DNA of 15,783 bases. It comes from Nitrospira sp. Lineage in GTDB: Bacteria > Nitrospirota > Nitrospiria > Nitrospirales > Nitrospiraceae. Position 1 is the stretch's first letter, and the number at the start of each line of letters is the position of its first letter. A program made the position numbers and the translations under genes. Positions 1 to 7,176 of the stretch are shown here, in pieces. The notes below the pieces were generated by a model that was given only the letters and a program-made list of their open reading frames with translations, had not been told where the DNA came from and ran no database searches. The stretch is taken from the NCBI GenBank assembly GCA_025360665.1, contig JANYBU010000301.1, forward strand, positions 1 to 15,783, in the 5' to 3' direction.

Positions 1-201
1 CCGGTACCCGTAACGACCGTACTCATGGGCCAGCGCGATGATCCGTGTCTGCAGCCGATCCTCGCCCTCGGTGTGGGTGGGCACATATTGCTGAGTGGCC
101 CGGCATTGCCCCACCACTCGACACGCCCGGCGTTCGGAGACCGAGCGCGTGGCCTGCGCATGGCACACCGCTTCTCGGCGTCGGGCCGGGCTTAGCAGTG
201 T
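1..201 (-). pseudogene. IS3-family transposase OrfB, N-terminal fragment (runs off the window)
   Basis: In the -1 frame relative to orfA the minus strand reads GTLLSPARRREAVCHAQATR, then SVSERRACRVVGQCRATQQY and on to an HTH_21-like segment ending EYGRYGYR at base 1. This is the segment N-terminal to the DDE integrase core in IS3 OrfB proteins. No stop occurs in the visible part. The catalytic D, D and E residues lie beyond the window. OrfB is normally made as an OrfAB fusion by -1 frameshifting; here the stop in orfA would prevent full-length fusion unless it is read through. It is marked as a pseudogene because of orfA and the truncation at the edge, not because of damage seen in orfB itself. 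Confidence 0.7.
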
Positions 202-470
202 CCCGCGGCCACCTCCTTCACGAGACTCTTGTCGAGCGAGAGATCGGCCACCAAGCGCTTCAGGCGTACATGCTCCTGCTCCAGGCCCTTCAGCCGTTTG
301 GCTTGATCGACCCGGAGTCCGCCATACTCTTTCTTCCACCGATAGTAGGTCTGTTCCGTGATCCCCAGCTTCCGACAGGCCTCGACCACCGCAAGCCCTT
401 TGCCCAGCTCGATTTCGATGGTCCGTCACTGCCCGATGATCTCTTCCGCCGTATACCGTTTTCGTGCCAT
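192..470 (-). pseudogene. IS3-family transposase OrfA, interrupted by an in-frame TGA
   Basis: OrfA of IS3 elements is the helix-turn-helix DNA-binding part of the transposase; it binds the element ends. Translation from the ATG at 470, preceded by AGGAGG (475-480), gives MARKRYTAEEIIGQ, then a TGA at 428-426, and then continues in the same frame as RTIEIELGKGLAVVEACRKL and the HTH stretch GITEQTYYRWKKEYGG, followed by a heptad-like segment (KRLKGLEQEHVRLKRLVADL) and a stop at 192-194. Every other part matches the family pattern, so the stop looks like a nonsense mutation rather than a boundary. A shorter ATG at 389 could at most give the second half. Confidence 0.8.
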
Positions 471-723
471 GCCCCCTCCTTTCGCCGGTCGAAAGCGTAA
501 CTCCAGATCCGGCTTGGTTTATAGGGGGCAGGTCAGTTTCCTGACAGAATTTTCTGACATAAAAGTGGGAGGGCGAGATCGACAGTTGTTTTGGACCTGT
601 CTGAGTATCGTTTGAGCGGGGCACAACTCTAACGCAACACTATGGTGAAAGCACTTCGTGTCGTATAGTATTAAAGACGTGGAGATATCATGCGGCATAC
701 GTGAAAAGCAGGAGACGCGCAGC

Positions 724-2013
724 ATGTCTCATCTGACCGCCGTTGTGCTTGCTGTTCATTTGCTATTTCTTTGGACAAGTCCCGTCTCAGCCTACGTTTG
801 GCGTTGTCACAGCCCCCATGGAGACTTCTGGACCACCGCACCGAAGGAGTCCGACGATTGCAGTGAGTATGACAGCATCTATAACCCCGATGCGGCGCCG
901 CCGATGGCCAAGCAACGCACAGCAATGGAATTCACCACGCCGGAGCGAGGGACCAAAGACAAGGTGCTGTTCACGCAGCCAGAACTCGATCAGATGCTGG
1001 CGCCGATTGCCTTGTATCCCGACTCGCTGCTCTCACACATTTTGATGGCCTCGACCTATCCCCTGGAAATTGTCGAGGCAGCCCGCTGGGTGAAGGCGCA
1101 CTCGACGCTTCAGGGCGACCAGGCAGTCAAAGCGACCGACCAAAACAATTGGGAGCCCAGCGTGAAGTCGCTCGTGGCATTCCCGAACGTGCTGGCGATG
1201 ATGGATGAGAAACTGGACTGGACGGAACGGCTCGGCGACGCATTCCTTTCGCAACAGCCGGAAGTCATGGACACCGTTCAGAACTTGCGTCAGCGCGCGT
1301 CAGCCAACGGCAGTCTCCAGTCGACCGACCAGGTTCGTATCGACCAGGAGAGGCAGAACATTTCGATCACATCGCCGGACCCGCAAGTGGTGTATGTTCC
1401 CTACTACGATCCCATGATCACCTATGGCCCCTGGTGGTGGCCGGCCTATCCGCCGGTGTTCTGGCGACCTTGGCCTGGCTACTTCGTGGGTTCCCGGCTG
1501 GGCACCGGGTATGTGTGGGGCCCGGGCACCACGGTGGGAGCCGGTTTCTTCTTCGGCGCCTTCGACTGGCCGCATCGACAGGTCAATGTGGTGACCGTCA
1601 ACAACTTTTATTATCACAATACTGCCACCAGAGCCTGGACACACGACCCTGTCCACCGCCGAGGCGTCACCTACCGGGAGGCCGCGGTGCGTCAGCAGTA
1701 TGGGCGCGCGCCCGCCTCGGCGCCGGTCCGACAGGATTTCCGCGGGCACTATCCCTCCCCGGCTTTTCCCGGGAGTCGCGAGGCCTTCGGACATCGTGCC
1801 AACGCCCGCAGCAGCTTTGCAGGGGGCCGTCCGTCGATGTCTGCCCCCTCCGGGTTTCGAGGCAGCGAACCGCGACCCCATGCCTTCGAAGGCATCGGCC
1901 ATGGAGCATCCGCGCAGAACTTCGGAGCACGCGGCAATGCCAGTGTTCCCCGTGGCGGGGGCGGGGGCGGCGGGGGATTCCATAACGGCGGCGGAGGCCG
2001 TCACGGCAGGTAA
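724..2013 (+). CDS. DUF3300 exported protein with Gly/His-rich tail
   Basis: Product of 429 aa, function unknown. The ATG at 724 is chosen because GGAG (711-714) lies nine bases upstream and the protein then begins with a signal peptide (MSHLTAVVLAVHLLFLWTSP, probable cleavage after VSA at residue 23); an ATG at 658 would add 22 residues in front of it. Residues about 84-250 carry the DUF3300 signature: QPELDQMLAPIALYPDSLL, ILMASTYPLEIVEAARW, then VVYVPYYDP and a Trp/Pro-rich stretch (WWWPAYPPVFWRPW). The C-terminal 120 residues are low-complexity, Arg/Ser/Gly-rich, ending in Gly runs and NGGGGRHGR. The next gene, DUF2950, follows one base after the stop; the two families are usual neighbours, so the pair is taken as an operon. 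An envelope location is inferred from the signal peptide. Confidence 0.9.
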   Translation: MSHLTAVVLAVHLLFLWTSPVSAYVWRCHSPHGDFWTTAPKESDDCSEYDSIYNPDAAPPMAKQRTAMEFTTPERGTKDKVLFTQPELDQMLAPIALYPDSLLSHILMASTYPLEIVEAARWVKAHSTLQGDQAVKATDQNNWEPSVKSLVAFPNVLAMMDEKLDWTERLGDAFLSQQPEVMDTVQNLRQRASANGSLQSTDQVRIDQERQNISITSPDPQVVYVPYYDPMITYGPWWWPAYPPVFWRPWPGYFVGSRLGTGYVWGPGTTVGAGFFFGAFDWPHRQVNVVTVNNFYYHNTATRAWTHDPVHRRGVTYREAAVRQQYGRAPASAPVRQDFRGHYPSPAFPGSREAFGHRANARSSFAGGRPSMSAPSGFRGSEPRPHAFEGIGHGASAQNFGARGNASVPRGGGGGGGGFHNGGGGRHGR

Positions 2014-2014
2014 T

Positions 2015-2953
2015 ATGCGACTCTCTGTTCATTTCGGACGATTTCCGTTCTCGATGCTGACTGTCCTGTTGTTGGCGATGCCGTCCGCGGCCTCGAGTGA
2101 ATTCTTCGTGCAGACGACGTTTTCCTCCGCTGAGGAGGGGATGCAGGCGTTCGTGGAAACCATCAAGTTGAACGATCCATCTGTATTGCAAACGCTCTTA
2201 GGCGCCGACGGTCTAGAGTTGTTTGACTCGGGCGATCCGGCAGCAGATGCACAATGGCGCAACCGGTTTCTCAAAGCATATGCGGATGCCAACAAAGTGG
2301 TGCTCGAAGAGAACAACACGCGCGCGATCTTGACCATCGGCCGCGACGAGTGGCCCATGCCGATCCCGCTGGTAAAATCGGAGAAAGGATGGCGTTTCGA
2401 TGCGCACCATGCCGCGGAAGAGACCCTGAACCGACACATCGGCCGCAATGAGCTTGCCGCAATCCAGGTGTGTCTCGCGATCGTCGAGGCCGAGCGTGAG
2501 TATGCGAGGCAAGATGCGGATGGCGTCGGCATTCCGGGATTCGCCTCGAAATTCGTCAGCTCGCCCGGCAAGCGGGACGGCCTGTATTGGGAGACCCGCG
2601 AAGACGAGCCCGTGAGTCCAATCGGGCCCTTGCTCGCAGCCGCAGCAAACGAAGGGCCCGTCACATCCGACTCGACCGCGTTGACGCCCTTTCATGGCTA
2701 TCTGTATCGAATGCTCACGAAGCAAGGTAAGCATGCGCCGGGAGGTGCATACGACTATTGGGCCCACGGCAAACTACTGGGGGGGGTTGTCATCCTCGCC
2801 TATCCGGCCCGCTACGGCATGTCCGGTGTGGTGAGCTTCATGGTCATCCAAGACGGAGTGGTCTACCAAAAGGATCTCGGTCAAAATACGGCGGCACGGG
2901 CGGCTGAGATGACCGAATTTGATCCCGACCCGAGTTGGAAACGCTTTCAGTAG
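2015..2953 (+). CDS. DUF2950 exported protein
   Basis: Product of 312 aa, of the DUF2950 family, function unknown. The frame is open further upstream inside the DUF3300 gene, but the ATG at 2015 gives a signal peptide (MRLSVHFGRFPFSMLTVLLL..., cleavage near ASS at about residue 28) and sits one base after the DUF3300 stop, suggesting translational coupling; the upstream AGG (2008-2010) is a weak ribosome site. Family-type features are FSSAEEGMQAFVETIKLNDP near the mature N-terminus, the WPMPIPLVKSEKGWRFD segment, the GLYWE and EDEPVSPIGPL segments, and the C-terminal block with FHGYLYRMLTKQG, GGVVILAYPARYGMSGVVSF and GVVYQKDLG. No catalytic motif can be named. Length and domain content look complete. 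Confidence 0.88.
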   Translation: MRLSVHFGRFPFSMLTVLLLAMPSAASSEFFVQTTFSSAEEGMQAFVETIKLNDPSVLQTLLGADGLELFDSGDPAADAQWRNRFLKAYADANKVVLEENNTRAILTIGRDEWPMPIPLVKSEKGWRFDAHHAAEETLNRHIGRNELAAIQVCLAIVEAEREYARQDADGVGIPGFASKFVSSPGKRDGLYWETREDEPVSPIGPLLAAAANEGPVTSDSTALTPFHGYLYRMLTKQGKHAPGGAYDYWAHGKLLGGVVILAYPARYGMSGVVSFMVIQDGVVYQKDLGQNTAARAAEMTEFDPDPSWKRFQ

Positions 2954-2983
2954 AGAAATAGAGCCCCACTCCACTTACTTCGT

Positions 2984-3003
2984 AGACAGCCGAGGTCTTT
3001 TTT
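2984..3003 (+). terminator. possible weak Rho-independent terminator after DUF2950
   Basis: A short stem AGAC/GTCT (2984-2987 with 2995-2998) is followed by a run of six T (2998-3003), about 30 bases after the DUF2950 stop. Position and T-run fit a terminator, but the stem has only four pairs and is not GC-rich, so it may be inactive or coincidental. Confidence 0.3.
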
Positions 3004-3072
3004 ATTGGCTCTTCTCCTTCCCGAGTGGGTGATTTCGGCCTGATTCCCTCTCGGGTCGAGCATGCCGCTGAG

Positions 3073-3411
3073 ATGTCGCAGGTGCGCTCCATCACCGCTG
3101 TGAGCGTGACCACGTCAAAAGGATCCATAAGAAATTTCCTAGTTGCTCTGCTGGATCGCCATCATTGGCGTCGTCGCTGTGTTCGCGAACCCCGGGGCTG
3201 GTAAGGTGATCAAGCCACCCAACGCGCCATGATTGCCAACTGGGCCGGGAGCTATCACACCGAGGGATTTCTGAAGGAGCCGGCGGTGCGCGGGGAGTTG
3301 CAGAAGTTGCTCGGTGGGAAGATGGACCATCTCCTGCATAACCTAAATGTGAGAGGAGCGGTGGAACTGAGCGGCGAAACCCTGTCGATCAATGGGAATG
3401 CCCCGCATTAG
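3073..3411 (+). pseudogene. decayed small exported-protein gene (frameshifted)
   Basis: No family is recognised. The clean part is the 60-codon frame from the ATG at 3229 to 3411, with protein-like composition (NWAGSYHTEGFLKEPAVRGE ... NLNVRGAVELSG). Just upstream, the same frame from an ATG at 3073 reads into KGSIRNFLVALL at about 3151; the frame then shifts and WIAIIGVVAVFANPGAGKVI follows (3152-3211), after which the first frame resumes at AMIANWAG. Joined across two shifts this gives a signal-like hydrophobic stretch followed by a small mature domain. The alternative is that only the 60-aa frame is a real gene. Stops at 3202 (frame 1) and about 3228 (frame 2) block any single frame. The restoration is an inference. 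Confidence 0.35.
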
Positions 3412-3477
3412 GGCACTGAAGAGGAAGCGATCTTAGACGGCCAGCTATCGTGCGGAACACCGACCAGGGGGGGGGCC

Positions 3478-3981
3478 ATGCGCCTTAGCGTGCTTATTCT
3501 GTTAGGCCTGACGCTGTGGTGGCCCATCATAGGATTCGCCTTTTCCGGTGACAAACGTGAGACGCTACGAGGACTCGGAGAGATCTCGGTGCTCGTGGAG
3601 TATCTCCCTGACGATGTTGAACGAGAAGGGTTGAGCCGAGAGCAGCTCACACGCGACATCGAAGGGCGACTGCGACAGGCCGGCCTGCGCGTCTTAACCA
3701 TCTCTGAGATCGCGAACTCTCCCGGGGCCCCCTATCTCTACGTCGCTGTCTACCCAATTACGGGTCCCGCCGTGAATGTCACCGCATACTCGATCGGTCT
3801 GACGTTAAAACAACTGGTTCAGCTCTCCCGGGATCCACCGACAGAATTCTTTGCGACCACATGGGAAGGCCCTGCATCTCCGAGTTGGCTCAGTGCCCCT
3901 CGAGTGCTCGACATTCGCACGAGAATCTCAGAGGCTGTCGGACGGTTCATCATTGATTATCAGGCAGTGAACCCGAAATAA
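3478..3981 (+). CDS. small exported protein of unknown function
   Basis: Product of 167 aa, no domain name assigned. The ATG at 3478 follows a G-rich tract (3468-3475) that could serve as ribosome binding site and starts a signal peptide (MRLSVLILLGLTLWWPIIGF, cleavage near residue 22). The mature part opens with a beta-like segment ISVLVEYLPDD, a charged helix (EREGLSREQLTRDIEGRLRQ), then AGLRVLTISE, PYLYVAVYPI and an ISEAVGRFIIDYQAVNPK ending. That alternation suggests one small alpha/beta domain in the periplasm or envelope. It stands alone: 66 bases after the decayed frame and convergent with the protease gene. A signal-anchored lipoprotein is unlikely because no lipobox Cys is present. 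Confidence 0.75.
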   Translation: MRLSVLILLGLTLWWPIIGFAFSGDKRETLRGLGEISVLVEYLPDDVEREGLSREQLTRDIEGRLRQAGLRVLTISEIANSPGAPYLYVAVYPITGPAVNVTAYSIGLTLKQLVQLSRDPPTEFFATTWEGPASPSWLSAPRVLDIRTRISEAVGRFIIDYQAVNPK

Positions 3982-4089
3982 CGGGACTCGTCATGGCGAG
4001 CAACGTTGAAGAAAGTGCCGGCGCGTCTCGATCAAGACCCGTATCTCTATTGGCAACGGGACCTGTGCCGTGGCCTTGTAACCGAAAGC

Positions 4090-4125
4090 GGGTCTCCCCG
4101 TTACTGTAATAGGTTGAGGAGACCC
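4090..4125. terminator. 8-bp inverted repeat between convergent genes, possible bidirectional terminator
   Basis: GGGTCTCC (4090-4097) pairs perfectly with GGAGACCC (4118-4125) around a 20-base loop that itself contains TTAC/GTAA. It lies between the plus gene ending at 3981 and the minus gene ending at 4195, where a shared terminator is expected. No T-run follows on either strand, so factor-independent termination is doubtful. Confidence 0.35.
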
Positions 4126-4194
4126 GGCGGATCGCTCGTACATTGATCGAGCTGTGCTTGATCATGGCTGATCGACACGTACTCGGCGAGGTCC

Positions 4195-5196
4195 TCATCT
4201 CCCGCCCAGTTTGCCCCGCATCTCCTTGATCATATCCTCGAGGTCCGCCTCGGCGCGGTTCCGTTCGTTGATGAGGCGATCCAGATTGTAGGGTCGAGGG
4301 GAGGGCACGGTCTCTGCCTTAACCACAGGGGAAGGAGAGGGAGAGGGGGTCGGGGGAGCGGCTAGAGAATTCCCCGGCTGGGTCGTGTGTCCGCGAGGCA
4401 GAAGAACAGAAGGCTCAGTGGATTTGTCGACGCTTGGGGTATCGGAGTGAGCCAGCGCTTCGCGGGTCGAAATACCCTGATCACGCAACCACTGCTTGGC
4501 CACGTTGGATTTTAAGGAGAAGCTGATACTGGTAATCGGCAGCCCATCCGGTGCCACGCGGGCGATGGCCGTATTGACCCCGATCATGCGGCCGTCTGTA
4601 TCGAGCAACGGTCCTCCGGAGTTGCCGCGGTTCAGTCCCGTTTCCGTCTGAAACACCGACTTGCCCTTCGTGGCGTTAAAGTTCTCGAATTCTGCGCTGA
4701 TAGTGCCCGTGGTCAAGGTCCAGAGTCCGCCTTGTTCCGGATGCCCGATCGCCACCACGCGATCGCCGATCTCGGCCCGATCGGAGTCGTCCAGTTCGAG
4801 AACCGGAAAGGGTCCAGGCAGCCCATCGAGCTTCAGCAGCGCCAGATCCAACGGCTCTGAAAAGGCCACCACACTCGCCTTGCCGCTCCGTGACAAATCC
4901 ACCTTCCGGTCGCCGGTTACACGATTCGGCTTCAAGTAGATGGTCAAGCGGGGAAAGGGCTTGCCGGTATGCTCGTCGATCACGACATGCGCGTTTGTCA
5001 AGACGAGCCCGTCTTGCTGGATGATGGAGCCAGTGCCGCCGCTGCCATGTTGTCCGCTGTGAGAGTAGCCCAGGATCATCACGACAGCTGGCGAGCTGCC
5101 TTCGTAGATTTCGCGTGGGGTCAGATCTCCTGCCAGGCCGATCCCCGGCAAGAATCCCAGGAGTGTCGCCATGCCGACCAGGAGGATTTTTGCCAT
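4195..5196 (-). CDS. exported trypsin-like serine protease, HtrA/Deg-like without PDZ domain
   Basis: Product of 333 aa, expected to cleave peptide bonds in the cell envelope. The ATG at 5196 is preferred to an upstream ATG at 5331 because GAGGAG (5203-5208) stands six bases before it and it begins a signal peptide (MAKILLVGMATLLGFLPGIG, cleavage near residue 23). The S1C-type triad is visible: His70 in VLTNAHVV, Asp117 in EPLDLALLKLDG, Ser193 in NRGNSGGPLLDTDGRMIGVN. All three motifs are intact. After the protease domain (about 30-240) comes a Pro/Ser-rich linker (270-300, PPTPSPSPSPVV) and a short charged helix (305-328) instead of a PDZ domain, so it is not a canonical DegP/DegS. The gene is monocistronic and convergent with its left neighbour. 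Confidence 0.88.
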   Translation of the reverse strand: MAKILLVGMATLLGFLPGIGLAGDLTPREIYEGSSPAVVMILGYSHSGQHGSGGTGSIIQQDGLVLTNAHVVIDEHTGKPFPRLTIYLKPNRVTGDRKVDLSRSGKASVVAFSEPLDLALLKLDGLPGPFPVLELDDSDRAEIGDRVVAIGHPEQGGLWTLTTGTISAEFENFNATKGKSVFQTETGLNRGNSGGPLLDTDGRMIGVNTAIARVAPDGLPITSISFSLKSNVAKQWLRDQGISTREALAHSDTPSVDKSTEPSVLLPRGHTTQPGNSLAAPPTPSPSPSPVVKAETVPSPRPYNLDRLINERNRAEADLEDMIKEMRGKLGGR

Positions 5197-5389
5197 GATG
5201 CGCTCCTCTCTCACCGGCCCCCGCTCGGTGCAGTTCCCCACATCTTGACGGAGAAGCCGATCTTTCTCTGCAGCGAAGGATATCTCGCGTGAGGAAACCG
5301 GAATTCGACGTAGATTTTCCAGCTGGTCCATAGCATACCGCTCGCTATGTCTGCCTGCAAGGTTCCAGCCCAGGTTTCAGACCATCTGT

Positions 5390-5520
5390 TTCAAGCGCCC
5401 TCCTCGATCTTCCAGCAGTCGCCGATCGCAGGGGCGCCCGGCAGATTTACCACATCACACAATATACCAAAGGCTGGATCACAGCCTGAGCAGGACCAAC
5501 AGGATACCGGTGACTGAACG
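5390..5520 (-). pseudogene. possible lipoprotein gene remnant next to the IS element
   Basis: On the minus strand, immediately left of the IS, one frame reads VTGILLVLL (about 5513-5487) and then stops; the neighbouring frame supplies SGCDPAFGILCDVVNLPGAP and ends IGDCWKIEEGA with a stop at about 5391. Joined, they make LLVLLSGC, a good lipobox, with four Cys in the short mature part. The start codon would lie at or beyond 5524, the IS end, and nothing recognisable resumes on the far side of the IS. The reading is that a small lipoprotein gene suffered a frameshift and lost its 5' end at the insertion site. The evidence is the lipobox junction alone, so confidence is low. Confidence 0.3.
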
Positions 5521-5524
5521 ATGC

Positions 5525-5566
5525 TGGACTGACCCCCTAGATTGAGACACGGCGAATTGGCACACT
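5525..5566. repeat. left terminal inverted repeat of the IS3-family element
   Basis: It pairs with 6868-6908. The outer 26 bases match except for about five positions, and an inner GCACACT matches exactly after a one-base length difference in the interval between them. This is the expected binding site for the OrfA/OrfB transposase. Confidence 0.85.
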
Positions 5567-5588
5567 GGACACAAGAAGGGGGTGGCAG

Positions 5589-5936
5589 GTGGCCAAGAAA
5601 CGCGTGGGTAAGTTTCCGAAGGTCTTTCGGCAGATGGCCGTGGAACGGCTGAACCACTGCGAGCACATCGTGGAGTTGGCAAAGGAACTCGGCATCAGTC
5701 GACGGCTGTTGTATGGGTGGCGCGAGAAGCTGGAGGCGCTGGACTGCAGTGGGGCACCGCCAGCGAATGCGCGAGAGGCGACGCTCCGGAACGAGGCCAG
5801 CCGACTCAAGCGGGTGTTGGCCGAGAAGGTCTTGGCGGTGGATTTTTTCAAAGGGGCCTTGCCACAAGTCGAGGCGCGACGCCAGCAGAGCGGCAAGACT
5901 GGCGCGCGGGCATCGACGCCCAGATCCGGGTCGTGA
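5589..5936 (+). CDS. IS3-family transposase OrfA
   Basis: Product of 115 aa, the DNA-binding part of the transposase. The start is a GTG at 5589 (VAKKRVGKFPKVF) with an AAGGGGG-type ribosome site just upstream. Residues about 10-50 form a helix-turn-helix (FRQMAVERLN ... LAKELGISRRLLYGWREKLE). Residues about 65-95 (EATLRNEASRLKRVLAEKVL) give a leucine-zipper-like helix used for oligomerisation in this family, followed by the DFFKGAL motif typical of the OrfA C-terminus. Its TGA at 5934-5936 shares its last base with the ATG of orfB, giving TGATG, so orfB can be made by termination-reinitiation as well as by frameshifting. No damage is seen. Confidence 0.85.
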   Translation: MAKKRVGKFPKVFRQMAVERLNHCEHIVELAKELGISRRLLYGWREKLEALDCSGAPPANAREATLRNEASRLKRVLAEKVLAVDFFKGALPQVEARRQQSGKTGARASTPRSGS

Positions 5937-6967
5937 TGTCGGGGCAAGGCGGGTTGCGGATCGAGCGGATGTGTCAGGTGGCCGAGGTGAGCCGGGCGGG
6001 GTTCTACCGGTCGTGGCAGGAATCCCAGCCCGTGGAGGAAGAGATGATGGTGCGAGCCGAGATTCAGCAGATCGCGCTGGCGCATCGGCGCCGGTATGGC
6101 TATCGGCGGATCACGGCGGAACGGCGCCGACGTGGTCTGCTGGTGCACCACACGCGGGTGGCGCGGCTCATGCGGGAAGACAACCTCCTCGCCATCCAAC
6201 CGCGAGCCTTCGTGGTCACGACCGATGCGCCGCATGACCTGGAGGTCTCTCTGAATCTCGCCCGTCGCCTGACGTTGACCGGGATCAATCAACTCTGGGT
6301 GGCGGACATCACCTACATCCGGCTGAAGGGCGAGTTCGTCTACCTGGCGGTGATGCTCGATGCGTATTCACGCACGGTCGTGGGCTGGGCGCTGGACCGC
6401 ACGCTGGCCGCCCGGTTGCCGATCGCGGCGCTGGCGCATGCCCTTGCGGAGCGGCACCCGCCGTCCGGGTTGGTCCACCATTCCGATCGTGGCGTCCAGT
6501 ATGCCTCGGGCGCGTATGTGCAGCTCCTGCACCACCACCACATGATTCCGAGCATGAGCCGGCCAGCGAACCCGTACGACAACGCCAGCTGCGAGAGCTT
6601 TCTGAAGACGCTCAAGCGAGAGGAGATCTACGCGAACCGGTATCGGGATCTCGGGCACCTGCGCAGGAACATCGAGGTCTTCATCGAACAGTACTATAAC
6701 CGGGTGCGACTCCATTCAGCGCTGGGCTACCGCCCGCCGGAGGAGTTCGAGCACGCGGTAACGCCAGTCAATCCATCCGGCGCCGCGACCATACAGTTTT
6801 TTCAGCCGGCGGAAGGCGCTGACCTTGAGAGAATGAAGAGGATGAGAAAAAACATCCGGCCAACACGAGTGTGCTCATTCTGGTGTCTCAACCGAGGGGT
6901 TCACCCCACTCCGCTGTGCTCGTTTTGTGCTCAAGCACAGCCGAAAAGACTAGAACAGATCGAATAG
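5936..6967 (+). CDS. IS3-family transposase OrfB (DDE integrase), extends past the IS end
   Basis: Product of 343 aa from the ATG at 5936, overlapping the orfA stop; the frame is also open upstream. It is the catalytic subunit that cuts and joins element ends. An HTH_21-like segment lies at about 40-95 (RRRYGYRRITAERRRRGLLV), and the rve/DDE core at about 115-275 has Asp124 (WVADITY), Asp184 (HHSDRGVQY) and Glu220 (NASCESFLKTLKREE), with 35 residues between the second Asp and Glu, as in the family. The ending YYNRVRLHSALGYRPPEEFE is the usual C-terminus; a further 70 residues follow. Residues from about 316 are encoded by the right inverted repeat and the last 18 by flanking DNA, so the stop at 6965-6967 is borrowed from outside. 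The catalytic part is intact, so activity remains plausible. Confidence 0.85.
   Translation: MSGQGGLRIERMCQVAEVSRAGFYRSWQESQPVEEEMMVRAEIQQIALAHRRRYGYRRITAERRRRGLLVHHTRVARLMREDNLLAIQPRAFVVTTDAPHDLEVSLNLARRLTLTGINQLWVADITYIRLKGEFVYLAVMLDAYSRTVVGWALDRTLAARLPIAALAHALAERHPPSGLVHHSDRGVQYASGAYVQLLHHHHMIPSMSRPANPYDNASCESFLKTLKREEIYANRYRDLGHLRRNIEVFIEQYYNRVRLHSALGYRPPEEFEHAVTPVNPSGAATIQFFQPAEGADLERMKRMRKNIRPTRVCSFWCLNRGVHPTPLCSFCAQAQPKRLEQIE
6868..6908. repeat. right terminal inverted repeat of the IS3-family element
   Basis: It is the partner of 5525-5566. It lies inside the orfB reading frame, which continues 59 bases past it. Confidence 0.85.
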
Positions 6968-7130
6968 ACCCGACGAGATAGAATATTCGTAACGCCTTGT
7001 CTATCAATAAAAAACCGGGAAATCAGAGTCAAAACAGGGAGTTCAAGAATACGCGTTAATCAGCCTCATAACCCAAAGGTCAGTCATGCCTCGCCGAATC
7101 GGGGCGTCTGCCGCCGACCACACACATCAC

Positions 7131-7151
7131 CTGCTGATGGGGGATCAGCAG
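7131..7151. repeat. perfect 8-bp inverted repeat (hairpin)
   Basis: CTGCTGAT (7131-7138), a loop of five G (7139-7143), and ATCAGCAG (7144-7151). The stem is perfect. It lies about 110 bases downstream of the minus-strand HTH gene, close to the apparent left edge of the accessory module. Possible roles are a terminator stem, a recombinase arm site or a DNA-binding site; the sequence does not decide. Confidence 0.55.
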
Positions 7152-7163
7152 ACCCGAATCAGC

Positions 7164-7176
7164 GCTAGCCTCTCAA
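7164..7176 (+). repeat. short direct repeat, left copy (possible attachment-site remnant)
   Basis: GCTAGCCTCTCAA at this position recurs as GCTAGCCTTCAA at 10901-10912, differing by one base deletion. The two copies flank the HTH / zinc-finger / ATPase module. The copies are short and no integrase is encoded between them, so the attachment-site idea is tentative. Confidence 0.25.

Larger units (their letters stand above)
1..535 (-). mobile_element. IS3-family insertion sequence, partial (cut by left window edge)
   Basis: The element is read on the minus strand. Its outer end is placed at 535, where the minus strand starts TGACCTGCCCCC, a TG-starting C-rich terminus of the kind seen in IS3-family elements. 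An orfA with an HTH and leucine-zipper pattern (192-470) and the first part of orfB (1-201) follow in the usual -1 frame relation. The distal end lies outside the window, so target duplication and the second inverted repeat cannot be seen. OrfA has an in-frame stop, so this copy is probably unable to move by itself. Confidence 0.8.
5525..6908 (+). mobile_element. complete IS3-family insertion sequence, 1384 bp
   Basis: Imperfect terminal inverted repeats bound the element. The left end (5525-5566) starts TGGACTGACCCCCT and the right end, read as reverse complement (6908-6868), starts TGGGGTGAACCCCT; both share TTGAGACAC (left 5542-5550, right 6891-6883) and an inner GCACACT (5560-5566 and 6868-6874). 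Two overlapping genes encode OrfA and OrfB with an intact DDE triad. Size and organisation fit the IS3 family; TGG-starting, C-rich ends resemble those of the IS2 type, but the subgroup is not certain. No target-site duplication is seen: GATGC precedes the left end and CTCCG follows the right end. Confidence 0.88.

Noticed and set aside
1300..2004. Long minus-strand open frame opposite the DUF3300 gene
   Set aside because: It is a mirror of the Gly/Arg-rich, GC-rich part of a well-supported gene and has no recognisable domain.
3982..4149. In-frame continuation after the stop of the 167-aa exported protein (about 55 codons, with DQDPYLYWQRDLCRGL)
   Set aside because: The preceding protein ends with a natural-looking IIDYQAVNPK tail; no start or ribosome site and no family pattern support a separate gene or read-through.
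5713..6237. Second plus-strand frame over the IS
   Set aside because: It is low-complexity and overlaps orfA and orfB, both of which carry clear motifs.
5519..6913. Target-site duplication of the complete IS
   Set aside because: Flanks GATGC and CTCCG do not match, nor do alternatives taken at the TGA boundary.
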